64,000 nucleotides of DNA from CAYQMF01 sp964418595 (GCA_964418595.1 CAYQMF010000018.1:6034-70033), one strand, 5' to 3'. Positions 50,961-60,369 are shown, counted from the first letter of the stretch. A program made the numbers and translations. Notes: generated by a model from the sequence alone, not told the origin.

Positions 50961-52043
50961 TCAGCGCCCCGCCAGCGCCGCGCGCACTGCGTCGAGCGGC
51001 AGCGCGGGCACGGTGCGGCCGCTGCCCGTCGTCGTCGTCGCCTGCAGCAGCGAATTGACGATCGCTTCCTCCGTGGCGTCGGCGACGGCGACGAAGAGCG
51101 GCGACATCGCGTCGTTGCGCAGCACGGCGGCGCCAACGGTCGACCCGCCGTCGTCGCGGATGCGCAGCGAAGGCGCCGTCGAGAACGCGATGGCGTAGTC
51201 GCCGCTGCCGTTGCCGAACGACGCGCCGGTGCGCGCCATCCCCGCGAACGCACGCTGCGCGAGGCGCCGGAGGTTGCGCGCGCACACCGGGGCGTCGGTG
51301 GCGATGACGATCATGCACGAGCCGCGCTCGTCGTCGTCGCGCCGGCGCGGCGCGTCCTGGGCGACCTCGACCCGCCGGCCGGCGATGGTCAGGTCGCCAC
51401 CGAAGTTGGTCTGCACCAGGACGCCGATCGTGTGGTCGCCCGTGCGCCGCGACGCGGTGCCGATCCCGCCCTTCCAGCCGAAGCACACGGTCCCGGTGCC
51501 GGCGCCGACGCAGCCCTCGGCGACCTTGCCGGACGCCGCGTTGGCCCACGCCTCGCGCACGTGGGCCGCGCGCACGTGCTGACCGCGGATGTCGTTCAAG
51601 CGGCCATCGTTGGTCTCGCCGACCACGACGTTGATCGAGCGCACCTTCTCGTTGCCGGGTTGCGCGAGCAGGAGGGTCACGAGGCCGTCGGCGACGGCGC
51701 CCACGCTGAGCGTGTTGGTGAGCGCGATGGGACTCTCGAGTTCGCCCAGCTCGTCGACCTGCGTGCTGCCCATCAGCTTGCCGTAGCCGTTCTGCACGGC
51801 GATGGCGGCGGGGACCTTCATGGCGAAGGGGTCCTCGCCGTGGGCGAAGATCATGGTCACGCCGGTGCGCACCGCGTCGCCCTCCACGACGGTCGCGTGG
51901 CCAACGCGCACGCCGGCGACGTCGGTGATGGCGTCGTGCTCGCCGCTGCGCAGGCTGCCGATGGTGATGCCGAGGTCGCGGGCGCGGGGTCTGGTCTCGT
52001 CCTGTGCAGGCACGGCGGTGAGCAGGAGGGCGAGGGCGAGCAT
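50961..52043 (-). CDS. P1 family (DmpA-type) self-processing peptidase, exported
   Basis: 360 residues from the ATG at 52043, followed by a short signal peptide (LALALLLTAVPAQ). The family is an Ntn-hydrolase fold that cleaves itself to expose an N-terminal Ser. The cleavage site fits Gly241-Ser242 in ERGSCMIVIATDAP. Other family segments are ITDVAGVRVGHATV near the start, VVVGETNDGRLNDI and CVGAGTGTVCFGWKGGIGTAS. Members are aminopeptidases with broad specificity (L- and D-amino acid amides, beta-peptides). Export of this class is common in planctomycetes. Divergent from the FG-GAP gene across 64 nt. Confidence 0.88.
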   Translation of the reverse strand: MLALALLLTAVPAQDETRPRARDLGITIGSLRSGEHDAITDVAGVRVGHATVVEGDAVRTGVTMIFAHGEDPFAMKVPAAIAVQNGYGKLMGSTQVDELGELESPIALTNTLSVGAVADGLVTLLLAQPGNEKVRSINVVVGETNDGRLNDIRGQHVRAAHVREAWANAASGKVAEGCVGAGTGTVCFGWKGGIGTASRRTGDHTIGVLVQTNFGGDLTIAGRRVEVAQDAPRRRDDDERGSCMIVIATDAPVCARNLRRLAQRAFAGMARTGASFGNGSGDYAIAFSTAPSLRIRDDGGSTVGAAVLRNDAMSPLFVAVADATEEAIVNSLLQATTTTGSGRTVPALPLDAVRAALAGR

Positions 52044-52107
52044 CGCGCGTATGCTACGGCGCTCAGTGGCCGAGCGCGTCGTCGGCCATGCGCTACGCTC
52101 TCTCGCG

Positions 52108-53880
52108 ATGCTCTCCCTCCTCGTCGCGTGTCTCCCGGCACTCGTGCCGCAGGATGTCCTGATCGCGAACGGCACCGACGCCGGTGCCCCGATCGCCGGC
52201 ATGTCCGTCGTCACCGCCGGTCCGGCCTTCGCGGCCGCAAGTATCCCGGGGGCTGCGCCGACCCTCATGCCCGGGTGGCCGGTGCCGATCACGACGCACG
52301 CCAACTTCCATCCGACGCGCAACGTGGCGCTCGTCGACCTCGATGGCGATGCGCGCATGGAGATCGTGCGGCCGAGCACCGACGGCAACGTGTACGTGTT
52401 CCGGCATGACGGCACGCCGCTGCCCGGCTGGCCGCGTGCGGTGAACGGCTGGGCGCAGGTGGCGCCGGCCATCGGTGACCTCGACGGCGACGGGTACCTC
52501 GAACTCGTGGTCGCCACGCGCGGCCTCACCAGCGGCGGATGGCTCTACGTGCTGGCGCGCGACGGCACCGTCTGGCCGGGGTGGCCGCGCAGCCTGTCGA
52601 ACAACAACGTCGAAGGCGTGACCCTCGCGGATCTCGATGGCGACGGCCTGCTCGAGATCCTCGCCACGGAGCGTGTCTACCCGCTGGGGCGCGTGCACGC
52701 GCTGCGCCGCGACGGGTCGTCGCTTCCCGGCTGGCCGGTGACGCTCGACCACGTGCCCGCACTCACACCCGCGGTCGGCGACGTCGACGGCGACGGTCGG
52801 CCGGAGATCGTGATGGCGTCGTACCAATCGCTGTACGTGTTCGACGCGGCGGGGCAGGTCGAGCCGGGTTGGCCGGTGCAGGTGCGCACCGCGTACAACG
52901 CCAACTTCTCCTACCAATCGCCGGCCCTCGCCGACCTCGATGGCGACGGCAAGCTCGAGATCGCGATCTGCATGCACCAGGGCGGGTCGGGCTGCTACGT
53001 GTTCCGCCACGACGGCAGCCCGCAGCCGGGCTGGCCGCAGGCCTTCGCCGGCACGTGGTCGTACACGCCGCCGACGATCTGCGACCTCGACGCCGACGGC
53101 CAGCTCGACGTGATCGCCGGGCGCGCCGGCGGCACCTCGCCGGGCGCGGCGGTGTTCGCGTGGAACCGGCACGGCCAGCTCCTTGCGGGCTTTCCGTACG
53201 TGACCGAAGGCGGCGCCGAGTCGCCGCTCACCGTCGCCGACATCGACCTCGATCCCGAGCTCGAGATCTTCTTCGGCACGAGCGTGATGCAGTCGAACCA
53301 GGGCTTCCTGCACTGCATCGATGCGGCCGGCCGGCCGCAGCCGGGCTTCCCGCTGCGGACCAACGGCTTCACCTATCTCAACGGCGCGACCATCGGCGAC
53401 GTCGATGGCGACCGCTTGCCGGAGATCGCGGTGCTCGCGAACAACGGGACGAATGGCGAGATCACGCTGTGGAAGCTCACCGGCCGCGGGCTCGCGAGCC
53501 CGATCCACTGGAAGGGCTACCACGAAGGCAACGAGCGCCGCGGCCTCTTCGCCGAGAGCGACCGCCACTTCCTCACCGGGCACGCGACGCGCGGCAGCCT
53601 GTTGTTCGTCGAGCTGCAGGGCACGCGCGGCAACGTGGTGGCGTCGTTCGTCGGCGCGCGACCCGCGGTGGTGCCGGTGGCCGACTGGGGGATCCTGCGC
53701 CTCGATCCGACCCTGCCGATCGTTCCGTTCATCGTCGTGCCGCTCACGGTCGACCCGCGCGCCGTGCAGATGCTGACCGTGCCGGTCAGCCTCGCGCTCG
53801 GGACGCGGCTGGTGTTCCAGGGCGTCGAGATCGGCGCGAGCGTGCGCCTGCGGCAGATGCAGATGGTGACGGTGCGGTAG
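52108..53880 (+). CDS. Secreted FG-GAP/VCBS-repeat protein
   Basis: 590 residues from the ATG at 52108, followed by a signal peptide (LSLLVACLPALVPQ). It contains seven or more FG-GAP/VCBS-type blades with calcium-binding DLDGDG motifs (ALVDLDGDARMEIV, AIGDLDGDGYLELVV, TLADLDGDGLLEILA, AVGDVDGDGRPEIVM, ALADLDGDGKLEIAI), alternating with repeated PGWP turns. This builds an integrin-alpha-like propeller, probably surface-exposed and Ca-dependent. The C-terminal ~110 residues are beta-rich and distinct. No enzyme motif. Convergent with the haloperoxidase-like gene, 15 nt apart. Confidence 0.85.
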   Translation: MLSLLVACLPALVPQDVLIANGTDAGAPIAGMSVVTAGPAFAAASIPGAAPTLMPGWPVPITTHANFHPTRNVALVDLDGDARMEIVRPSTDGNVYVFRHDGTPLPGWPRAVNGWAQVAPAIGDLDGDGYLELVVATRGLTSGGWLYVLARDGTVWPGWPRSLSNNNVEGVTLADLDGDGLLEILATERVYPLGRVHALRRDGSSLPGWPVTLDHVPALTPAVGDVDGDGRPEIVMASYQSLYVFDAAGQVEPGWPVQVRTAYNANFSYQSPALADLDGDGKLEIAICMHQGGSGCYVFRHDGSPQPGWPQAFAGTWSYTPPTICDLDADGQLDVIAGRAGGTSPGAAVFAWNRHGQLLAGFPYVTEGGAESPLTVADIDLDPELEIFFGTSVMQSNQGFLHCIDAAGRPQPGFPLRTNGFTYLNGATIGDVDGDRLPEIAVLANNGTNGEITLWKLTGRGLASPIHWKGYHEGNERRGLFAESDRHFLTGHATRGSLLFVELQGTRGNVVASFVGARPAVVPVADWGILRLDPTLPIVPFIVVPLTVDPRAVQMLTVPVSLALGTRLVFQGVEIGASVRLRQMQMVTVR

Positions 53881-53895
53881 CTGACGTGCCGGCGC

Positions 53896-55152
53896 TCAGC
53901 GCCGCCGGAGCTCGTGCTCGACGACGTGACGCCCGGTCCGATAGCCGGAACTCAGGCCGAGCAGGTTCGCCGACATGAAGTGGATGCCGCCGTAGATCCG
54001 GCTCATCCCGCTCTCCCAGGCGGCCTCAGCGAATCCGCGGTAGTGTCGTCGCACGCCGGGAAGGTCGTCCGAACCGACCGTGAACGGGACGTGGTCGGTG
54101 CCGAAGACATCCGCCAGCACCGCGGCGGCGGCCCCGCTGAACGTGCTGTGGCCGGACGTGTACTCCGGGAACGGAGGCGTGGGGAGCAAGGGCGTCCAGG
54201 TCGGGTCAGGCTGGGTGAGCGGGTTGCCATCCTGATCGGCGAGCGCGATCGCGGTGATCGGTCGCCACAGCCCATACTCGTACTTGCAATCCCAGGACAC
54301 GATGGCCGCGTCGGCCAACGCCAGATTGAGAAGCGCGAACAGACGCGCGTGTTCGACGAGCGACATGGGGCGCGTCATCGCCGCAGCCTGCGCGATCTGG
54401 TTCCAGTGGCCGGGTGGCGTCGCCGTGGCGGGGCCGTAGCCCCAGAACAGGGCGACCTGGGTCTGGTCCGCGGTGCGGTAGGTGCTGTTCTGCGCACCGA
54501 GATACTGAACGTGCAGCACTTCCAGCCCGTACTGAAACGAGCGCAGCGCTGGGGGAGCCGCCGGGCGCAGTGCCATGGCCGACGGCAGGGAGAAGCAGGC
54601 GACGTGGCCCCAGAGCGGCAGCAGGGCCGGGCGCACGATGCCGCCGAAGGACACCGTGGGACGCCACTTTCCGGGGTCGTTCGAGCCGGGGTACGGGGCC
54701 GTGTTGCTCGCGCCGTCGTTGGCACGAGCGGCGAGGATCCCGGTGGCCACCTGCGCGCCCCACGCGAGGCCACGCGTCTTGCGCTGACCATCGGGGATGC
54801 CGGCGAGGATCTGTTGGTGGCGGGCGTCGAACGTCGCCGCCTGCGCGGGGTACAAGGCGACGAGCATGTCGTGGGCTGCGGCGGACGCCGCTGCTTCCTC
54901 GGACGAGTTGCGGTGCGCGGCCGGCGGAACGCGGTAGTGGGCATAGCGCGCGCGGATGCCGTTGGCGGCGTCGAACATCGCGGTGTGCAGCATCGCGAGG
55001 ATGCGGGATGCGGGTGGTGGCGCGGTCGAGGCCGTGCGGATCGCGGCGAGCGCAGTCTCGTTCCAGGCGAGGACCGGGTCTTGCGCCAGCACTGCGGCGG
55101 TCGAGGCCACCGCGGCGAACAGGAGGTTGCGTAGCGTGGGTTGCGTGCTCAT
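53896..55152 (-). CDS. Vanadium-dependent haloperoxidase/PAP2 family protein, exported
   Basis: 418 residues from the ATG at 55152 with a Gly-rich ribosome site (CCTCCCCCCC on the coding strand is poor; start chosen by the signal peptide). Signal peptide NLLFAAVASTAAVLA. The vanadate/phosphate site is intact: KYEYGLWRP, PFPEYTSGHSTFSG (Ser-Gly-His) and SRIYGGIHF with the distal His, then GYRTGRHVV. This matches plant-type and bacterial vanadium chloroperoxidases that share the PAP2 acid-phosphatase fold. Phosphatase or haloperoxidase activity cannot be told from sequence. 206 nt separate it from the divergent repair gene. Confidence 0.88.
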   Translation of the reverse strand: MSTQPTLRNLLFAAVASTAAVLAQDPVLAWNETALAAIRTASTAPPPASRILAMLHTAMFDAANGIRARYAHYRVPPAAHRNSSEEAAASAAAHDMLVALYPAQAATFDARHQQILAGIPDGQRKTRGLAWGAQVATGILAARANDGASNTAPYPGSNDPGKWRPTVSFGGIVRPALLPLWGHVACFSLPSAMALRPAAPPALRSFQYGLEVLHVQYLGAQNSTYRTADQTQVALFWGYGPATATPPGHWNQIAQAAAMTRPMSLVEHARLFALLNLALADAAIVSWDCKYEYGLWRPITAIALADQDGNPLTQPDPTWTPLLPTPPFPEYTSGHSTFSGAAAAVLADVFGTDHVPFTVGSDDLPGVRRHYRGFAEAAWESGMSRIYGGIHFMSANLLGLSSGYRTGRHVVEHELRRR

Positions 55153-55358
55153 GGGGGGGAGGGATGGTGCGGAGAGGAAGGCGCCGCGCGATGCGGGCGA
55201 GGCGCGGGAAGCTATCACACCACCTGGGGTGTGGCGGAGGGGGGCTGCGCGGCACCGTTTCGGTCAGACGTGGACGACTTGGCAAGCCAGTCCGCCGTCG
55301 GATTGCCACGCAAGAATCCGCAAGACCGCGGCCTTGCCCCGCGCTCTGCTTGCCGCCC

Positions 55359-56783
55359 ATGAAGCTCAGCCGCGCACGCATGCTCGAACGGGCGAGGGCC
55401 CGCGATGCGACGTTCGACGGCGTCTTCCTCACCGGGGTCACGAGCACCGGGATCTACTGCCTGCCGTCGTGCCCGGCGCGGCCGCCCAAGCCCGAGAACG
55501 TGGTGCACTTCAAGACGCCGAAGGAGGCTCGCACCGCGGGCCTGCGCGGCTGCCTGCGCTGCCGGCCCGACGACTTCTACAAGGGCTACGACCCAGACGA
55601 GGATCTCGCCGCGACGCTCGCGCGCGAGATCGTGGCGGAGCCGGCGCGCTTCGCGGATGTCGGCGCGCTCGTTTCGCGGGCCGGCGTGCGCACGACCAAG
55701 CTGCACGCGATCTTCCGCGAACACTTCCACGCCACGCCGGCGGCGTTCCTGGCGCGCGCGCGCGTGGCGTTCGCGTGCGCGCGGCTGCGCGCGGGCCGGC
55801 GCGTGCTCGACGCGTCGCTCGACGCGGGCTTCGAGAGCAGCTCGGCGTTCTACGCCAACTTCGCGCCGCGGGTCGGCATGGCACCCGATGCGTACCGCCG
55901 GCTCGGGCGCGCGGCGGCCTTTACGCTCGGCCTGCCGGAGGGCTTCCGGCGGCACGAGTGGCTCGCCTACGTGGGGCGCGACCAGGGCGGGCCATGCGAG
56001 CGGGTCGAGGGCGCGCACGTGTACAAGGCGGTCGAGCTGGAGGGTGAGGCCGCAGTCCTGCACCTCGAGCTGCGCGCGGGCGAGGTCCGCTGCCGGCTCG
56101 AGGGTGTGGCGGCGTCGTCGGGCCGGGCGTTCGCCGCGCACGCGCTGGCAATGGCGAGCCTCAACCTCGAGGCCGAGCCGGAGGCGTTCGAAGGTCGCGC
56201 CGGTCGGCTGCGGTCGCTCGTGCGCCGGCGCCCGGGGCTACGCGTGCCGCGCACGTTCGACCCGTTCGAGGCGCTGGTGTGGACCGTCGCCGGCCAGCAG
56301 GTGAACACGACCTTCGCCACGACCCTGCGGCGGCGCGTGATCGAGACGTGGGGCACGGCGGTCGGCGACATGCGCGCGCATCCCTCGCCGGCGCAGGTGG
56401 CGGCCATCGATCCCAAGGACCTGCGCGCGCGCCAGTTCTCGACGCGCAAGGCGGAGTACCTGGTCGACGCGGCGGCGGCGATGGCGCGCGGCGACCTCGT
56501 GCTCGCGCCCTGCCTCGACGAGCCGGCCCCGCGCGTGCGCCGGCGCATCCTCGCGCAGCGGGGCTTTGGGGCGTGGTCGGCGAGCTACGTGCTCATGCGC
56601 GGCTACGGCTTCGCCGACTGCGCGCCCGCTGGCGACGTGGGATTGCAGGCGGCGCTGCAGCGTGCCTTCGACCTCGAGGAGCGTCCCGACGAGACCGCGA
56701 CCGGCGAGCTGATGCTCCCGTTCGCCCCATACCGCAGCTACGCGACCTACCACCTCTGGTGCAGCCTCGGAGATCCCGCGTGA
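55359..56783 (+). CDS. Ada N-terminal domain-AlkA fusion: DNA-3-methyladenine glycosylase/regulator
   Basis: 474 residues from the ATG at 55359. The Ada zinc domain comes first with its four Cys (C34, C38, C65, C68; GIYCLPSCPAR, GCLRCRPDD), which in Ada accepts a methyl from phosphotriesters and turns the protein into an activator. An AraC-type HTH follows (~90-190, SRAGVRTTKLHAIFREHF, DAGFESSSAFYANFAPRVG). The C-terminal half is an AlkA N-domain plus HhH-GPD glycosylase with catalytic Asp in PAGDVGL. It both senses and repairs alkylation damage. Coupled by GTGA to the methyltransferase gene downstream. Confidence 0.92.
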   Translation: MKLSRARMLERARARDATFDGVFLTGVTSTGIYCLPSCPARPPKPENVVHFKTPKEARTAGLRGCLRCRPDDFYKGYDPDEDLAATLAREIVAEPARFADVGALVSRAGVRTTKLHAIFREHFHATPAAFLARARVAFACARLRAGRRVLDASLDAGFESSSAFYANFAPRVGMAPDAYRRLGRAAAFTLGLPEGFRRHEWLAYVGRDQGGPCERVEGAHVYKAVELEGEAAVLHLELRAGEVRCRLEGVAASSGRAFAAHALAMASLNLEAEPEAFEGRAGRLRSLVRRRPGLRVPRTFDPFEALVWTVAGQQVNTTFATTLRRRVIETWGTAVGDMRAHPSPAQVAAIDPKDLRARQFSTRKAEYLVDAAAAMARGDLVLAPCLDEPAPRVRRRILAQRGFGAWSASYVLMRGYGFADCAPAGDVGLQAALQRAFDLEERPDETATGELMLPFAPYRSYATYHLWCSLGDPA

Positions 56784-57265
56784 CCTGTTTCGCTTCGTCC
56801 ATGTCCTCGCCCGTCGGTCGCCTGCGCATCGTTGTCGACCACGAAGGTCGCCTCGTGCAGATCGACTTCCCCAACGCGATCGGCGCGATCAAGACCGCCG
56901 AACCCGACGATGCGCGCTGCGCGCACGTGGCCGCGCAGTTGCGGGAGTACTTCACCGGCGCGCGCAAGACCTTCGACCTGCGGCTCGACCCGCACGGCAC
57001 GCCGTTCCAACTGCGCGTGTGGGAGCAGCTCCGCCGCATACCCTTCGGCACGACGTGCAGCTATCGGGACATCGCGCGCGCGCTCGGCCAACCGACGGCG
57101 ATGCGCGCGGTGGGCGCGGCCAACGGCAGGAACCCCATCCCGATCGTCGTGCCATGCCACCGGGTGATCGGCGCCGACGGTTCGCTCACCGGCTTCGGTG
57201 GCGGTCTGCCGGCGAAGCGCACGCTGCTGCGGCTCGAGGGGCTCGGCGCGCTCGTCGCCGAGTAG
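56780..57265 (+). CDS. ogt: Methylated-DNA-protein-cysteine S-methyltransferase
   Basis: 161 residues, GTG start overlapping the Ada-AlkA stop (GTGA). It removes methyl from O6-methylguanine in a single suicide reaction on Cys126 in VVPCHRVIG. Other family signatures are FQLRVWEQLRRIPFGTTCSY, MRAVGAANGRNPIP and GFGGGLPAKRTLL. This supplies the Ogt/Ada C-domain activity missing from the adjacent fusion protein, so the pair together has the functions of E. coli Ada, AlkA and Ogt. Expression is probably induced with its neighbour by alkylation. Confidence 0.95.
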   Translation: MTCFASSMSSPVGRLRIVVDHEGRLVQIDFPNAIGAIKTAEPDDARCAHVAAQLREYFTGARKTFDLRLDPHGTPFQLRVWEQLRRIPFGTTCSYRDIARALGQPTAMRAVGAANGRNPIPIVVPCHRVIGADGSLTGFGGGLPAKRTLLRLEGLGALVAE

Positions 57266-57323
57266 GAAGCAAGAAGGCAGCCTCGATGATCGCGCGCGGG
57301 CGCGCCGCCGCTACGTTCCCGCG

Positions 57324-58247
57324 ATGTCCAGAACGCCGGATGCGCGGGCGCGCCTGCAGGGCCACCTGGCCTTGCTCGCGGTCCAGGTGTTCTTCGGGCT
57401 CTTCCCGCTGTTCGGCAAGCTCGCCATGCGCGCGTTCGCGCCGCGCGCCGTGGCCGGCTGGCGGGTGCTCGTGGGGGCGACGGTGCTGATGAGCATCGCG
57501 GTGCTCGTGCACCGCCGGGCGGTCATCCCGGCGCGGCGCGACCTCGTGCGCCTCCAGGTCTGCGCGCTGCTCGGCATCGCCCTCAACCAGGTGCTCTATC
57601 TGGAAGGCCTGCAGCGCGCGCCGTCGGTGAACGCCGCGCTGGTCATGGTGCTCATCCCCGTGTTCGTGTTCGCGCTCGCGGTGTTCGTGCGGCAGGAGCG
57701 CCTCGTGCGGCTGCGCGCCATCGGCGTGCTGGTGGCCGCCGTCGGCGCCAGCATCCTGCTGGCGCGGCGCGGCCCCGACCTGGGGCCTGAGTACCTCACC
57801 GGCAACCTGCTGATGATGACCAACGCGTTCAGCTACTCGATCTACCTCGTCATCGCCAAGCCGCTGGCGATGCGGTACCCGCCGCTGGTGCTGATTGCGT
57901 GGGTGTTCGCGCTGTCGACGTGGACCGTTCCGTTCTTCGCGTGGGACGCATCGTTCGTCCCGCCGACCGCGGACCGCGATGCGTGGCTCTCGCTCGCCTA
58001 CGTGCTCGTCTTCCCGACGATGCTCGCGTACCTGCTGAACACCGTCGCGCTGGCGCGCGTCGCGGCGTCGACCACGGCCTTCTACATCTTCCTGCAACCG
58101 TTCATCGCCGCCGCTGCCGGCTGGCTCGGGCTCGGCGAGACGCTCGACGTGACTTTCGCCTTGGCCGCGAGCCTCGTGCTCGCGGGGCTTTGGTGTGTGG
58201 TGCGGCGGCCGGTGCAGCGCGAGGTGAGGGCAAGCCAGAGGCCGTAG
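57324..58247 (+). CDS. EamA/DMT-superfamily transporter
   Basis: 307 residues from the ATG at 57324, 58 nt after ogt. About ten hydrophobic segments in two repeated halves of five, the EamA plan: LALLAVQVFFGLFPLFGKLA ... LGIALNQVLYLEGLQRAP in the first half; LLMMTNAFSYSIYLVIAKPL ... MLAYLLNTVALARVAASTTAF and FLQPFIAAAAGWLGLGE in the second. The family exports amino acids or other metabolites; the substrate cannot be told. No link to alkylation repair is evident beyond proximity. Convergent with the next gene, 66 nt apart. Confidence 0.88.
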   Translation: MSRTPDARARLQGHLALLAVQVFFGLFPLFGKLAMRAFAPRAVAGWRVLVGATVLMSIAVLVHRRAVIPARRDLVRLQVCALLGIALNQVLYLEGLQRAPSVNAALVMVLIPVFVFALAVFVRQERLVRLRAIGVLVAAVGASILLARRGPDLGPEYLTGNLLMMTNAFSYSIYLVIAKPLAMRYPPLVLIAWVFALSTWTVPFFAWDASFVPPTADRDAWLSLAYVLVFPTMLAYLLNTVALARVAASTTAFYIFLQPFIAAAAGWLGLGETLDVTFALAASLVLAGLWCVVRRPVQREVRASQRP

Positions 58248-58313
58248 AGCGGTTGTTCCCCTCGGGCCGCTCGCCTTCTGTCTGGTGCTGGCGGCGCCGC
58301 GACGGGCCAGCCG

Positions 58314-59393
58314 CTACTGATGGTCGAACTGCACGACCGCCATCGTGGCCGTGTCGACGTAGCCGCTGGAGGGCAACGTCGCGCCGGTCGCCGGCTTGGA
58401 GACCACGACGGCGCCATCGAGGGGCGAGACACTCGCGGCCAGTTGCAACTGGAGGCCGTTCGTCGTCGTCAGCGCCGAGCCGGCCAGCACCGCCCACTGT
58501 GCGTACATCGTGGCTCCGAGCATGCCCGTCTGCGCCGGCAGCGGGATCTCCAGCGTCGCTCCGCCGGGTCGCCCGTTTCCGATACCGACGCCGACCGTCG
58601 CGGCCAGCGAGACGACTGGGACCACATACACGAAGCACCCCGGGGCGCCGAGGAAGGTCAGTTCGACGCCGGGGGTGAGGGCCTGCGCCCCGAGGAAGAA
58701 GAAGGCCGGACTGGTCGGCTGGCCGATTCCGAGGAAGCGCGAAGTCGACCCGACGCGGAGGAGGCTCGGCTCCGTGGCGGCGGTCTGCGACGCCTGCGCT
58801 GCGACCGGACCACAACCCCGCCCGATCGGGATCGCGATCCCACCGGCGCGATCATGCTCGGCGTCGATCTGCCAGCGCGTGCTGGGCGAGGATGCGTCTG
58901 GCACGCCGTCCAGTTGCACGCACAGTGCCCCGGTGGCGTAGCGGAAGGGGGCCGCGAAGGGGATGGTCACGGCGTCCGGCGTGGTCCAGGTCGCCGCGTG
59001 CTGATGGGCGAGCCGCGGCGAGTACGGCAACGCGACGCTGCCTTGGAACACGGTGGTCGGGGGAACGCGGTGGTTGCCGGCGAACGTCTGGGACGGCGCG
59101 GTCACGTCGAGCAGAGGAGATGCCGAGAGCATGACCGTGAGGTCGACTCGACCCGCGAACTGCTCGACCGGGAATCCGTCGCGTCGCAGTCGGATCGCGG
59201 CGAGATCCCGGCCGGCGAGCCCGGCAAGGTGGGACGAACCGAACAGCAACTGCTGCCGCAACGGACGCACGAAGCCGGCGGCCACGAGGGAAGAGGATCC
59301 GTCGCGGTTGACGACGCCGGACGGGATCGTCACGGTCCCTTGGGCCAACACGGCACCCGCCAAGGCAATGGTCGTCAGATGATGGAGCAGCAT
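58314..59393 (-). CDS. Secreted protein of unknown function with C-terminal module
   Basis: 359 residues from the ATG at 59393; a TTG at 59405 is also in frame. Signal peptide LLHHLTTIALAGAVLAQ. The mature part is predicted beta-rich with aromatic-sparse, Thr/Val-rich strands. The last ~120 residues are a clear copy of the C-terminal module (LTFLGAPGCFVYVVPVV, LEIPLPAQTGMLGATMYAQW), sharing YAQW with the proteins at 972-2072 and 47939-49303. No catalytic motif. The small gene upstream on the same strand ends just before it (59402), so they probably form one transcript. Confidence 0.72.
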   Translation of the reverse strand: MLLHHLTTIALAGAVLAQGTVTIPSGVVNRDGSSSLVAAGFVRPLRQQLLFGSSHLAGLAGRDLAAIRLRRDGFPVEQFAGRVDLTVMLSASPLLDVTAPSQTFAGNHRVPPTTVFQGSVALPYSPRLAHQHAATWTTPDAVTIPFAAPFRYATGALCVQLDGVPDASSPSTRWQIDAEHDRAGGIAIPIGRGCGPVAAQASQTAATEPSLLRVGSTSRFLGIGQPTSPAFFFLGAQALTPGVELTFLGAPGCFVYVVPVVSLAATVGVGIGNGRPGGATLEIPLPAQTGMLGATMYAQWAVLAGSALTTTNGLQLQLAASVSPLDGAVVVSKPATGATLPSSGYVDTATMAVVQFDHQ

Positions 59394-59401
59394 GGGCGTT
59401 C

Positions 59402-59653
59402 TCAAGGGTTGGGGGAAACGATGTCGAAGCTCTCCGCGACGGGAGGGGGGCCGAAGCCGACGACCGTGAACGTCTGGCCACCTTCTCCCGGCGCCACGAC
59501 CTCTGCCGTCCTACCGTCCTCGGGAAGTGGCTGAAGTTCTCCGGTCGGATCCAGGCTGATGAACCAAGGGCCGGGCCCCGGCAGCGAGATCCTGACCAGC
59601 CGGCCCTCGATCGCGGGGTCGGGCACGATCGTGATCTCGCTCCATCGGGTCAT
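59402..59653 (-). CDS. Small hypothetical protein
   Basis: 83 residues. Its ATG at 59653 overlaps the stop of the upstream gene (ATGA), and its stop is 8 nt before the start of the secreted protein gene, so the position itself supports a real gene. No signal peptide or motif was found; the sequence is Pro/Gly-rich with short beta-like strands (RLVRISLPGPGPWFISLD, FTVVGFGPPP). Unrecognised. It may be a small partner of the two flanking genes. Confidence 0.55.
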   Translation of the reverse strand: MTRWSEITIVPDPAIEGRLVRISLPGPGPWFISLDPTGELQPLPEDGRTAEVVAPGEGGQTFTVVGFGPPPVAESFDIVSPNP

Positions 59654-60156
59654 CGATGCAGGGCTCTCAACCGCGGGGTCAGGAGATCGAAGGCCTTGCG
59701 CGACGCGTCAGTCGGGGGGTTCGCCTCCACCGATGCGAGCACACGCTTGGAGATCTTGCTGTCCATCTCGTCGTCGGCGCGCGTGCACGAACACGCCAGT
59801 CGCTGCACGCCAAGCCAGGTGATGGCGTCCCCGCCGATGCCATCATGGACCAGCATGAACAGCGCGTACTTGTCGCGAAGGTTGGCCTCGGGTCCGATCG
59901 CCAGTTCGTGAGCGATCCCGACCTGCTCCAGGATCGAAGGATGCACCTGTTTCTCCGGCGCAGATCTCGGCGTCGCTTCAGTCGCGAGCGCTGAGCGCTT
60001 GCCCGCCCAGAACGCTCCCGACGCTGCGGCGACTGTCCCAAGACAGAACCCGAGGAACATCCGGCGCTGACGGCGCGCGACGCCTTCGTACTTCAGACCC
60101 TTTCGCGCCAGCTCACGCAGTGCTTCCTGCTGGCCCGGGAACATGCCTGACTTCAT
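59650..60156 (-). CDS. Hypothetical protein with one transmembrane segment
   Basis: 168 residues from the ATG at 60156, chosen for a strong Shine-Dalgarno (GGAGGT, ~8 nt upstream). A soluble N-terminal region with basic RKGLKYEGVARRQRR precedes one hydrophobic segment (MFLGFCLGTVAAASGAFWAG, residues ~33-52), then an extracytoplasmic or cytoplasmic domain with CSC and mixed charge (VQRLACSCTRADDEM). No family recognised. The overlap with the next gene makes it first in a three-gene unit (59650, 59402, 58314). The 213 nt upstream hold the first AbiE-associated hairpin. Confidence 0.6.
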   Translation of the reverse strand: MKSGMFPGQQEALRELARKGLKYEGVARRQRRMFLGFCLGTVAAASGAFWAGKRSALATEATPRSAPEKQVHPSILEQVGIAHELAIGPEANLRDKYALFMLVHDGIGGDAITWLGVQRLACSCTRADDEMDSKISKRVLASVEANPPTDASRKAFDLLTPRLRALHR

Positions 60157-60324
60157 GGGAGACCTCCGGGGGGACGTGGGAATGCTCGCTCTCGCCCAGT
60201 CCGCTGTCATGGGCCGCCCATTGCCCGATTGCCCGAGACCGTCCCCAAGGGCTCAGGCTCGCCTGACCTCAGGCCCGCTGTCACCACCCTTGTCCCTTGA
60301 CCCGCCCCCGTCTCTCCAGAAAAT

Positions 60325-60351
60325 GTCGGCACTCATGCCTGGAGTGCCGAC
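60325..60351 (+). promoter_or_regulatory. Hairpin upstream of the AbiE antitoxin gene (left copy)
   Basis: Perfect 9-bp stem GTCGGCACT (60325-60333) / AGTGCCGAC (60343-60351) followed by GTTTTG, 18 nt before the abiEi ATG. It looks like an intrinsic terminator facing rightward, but its position suits an operator: AbiEi antitoxins are known to bind inverted repeats near their own promoter. A near-copy lies after the toxin gene (61891-61922). Confidence 0.6.
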
Positions 60352-60369
60352 GTTTTGCGGAAGCCCCCG

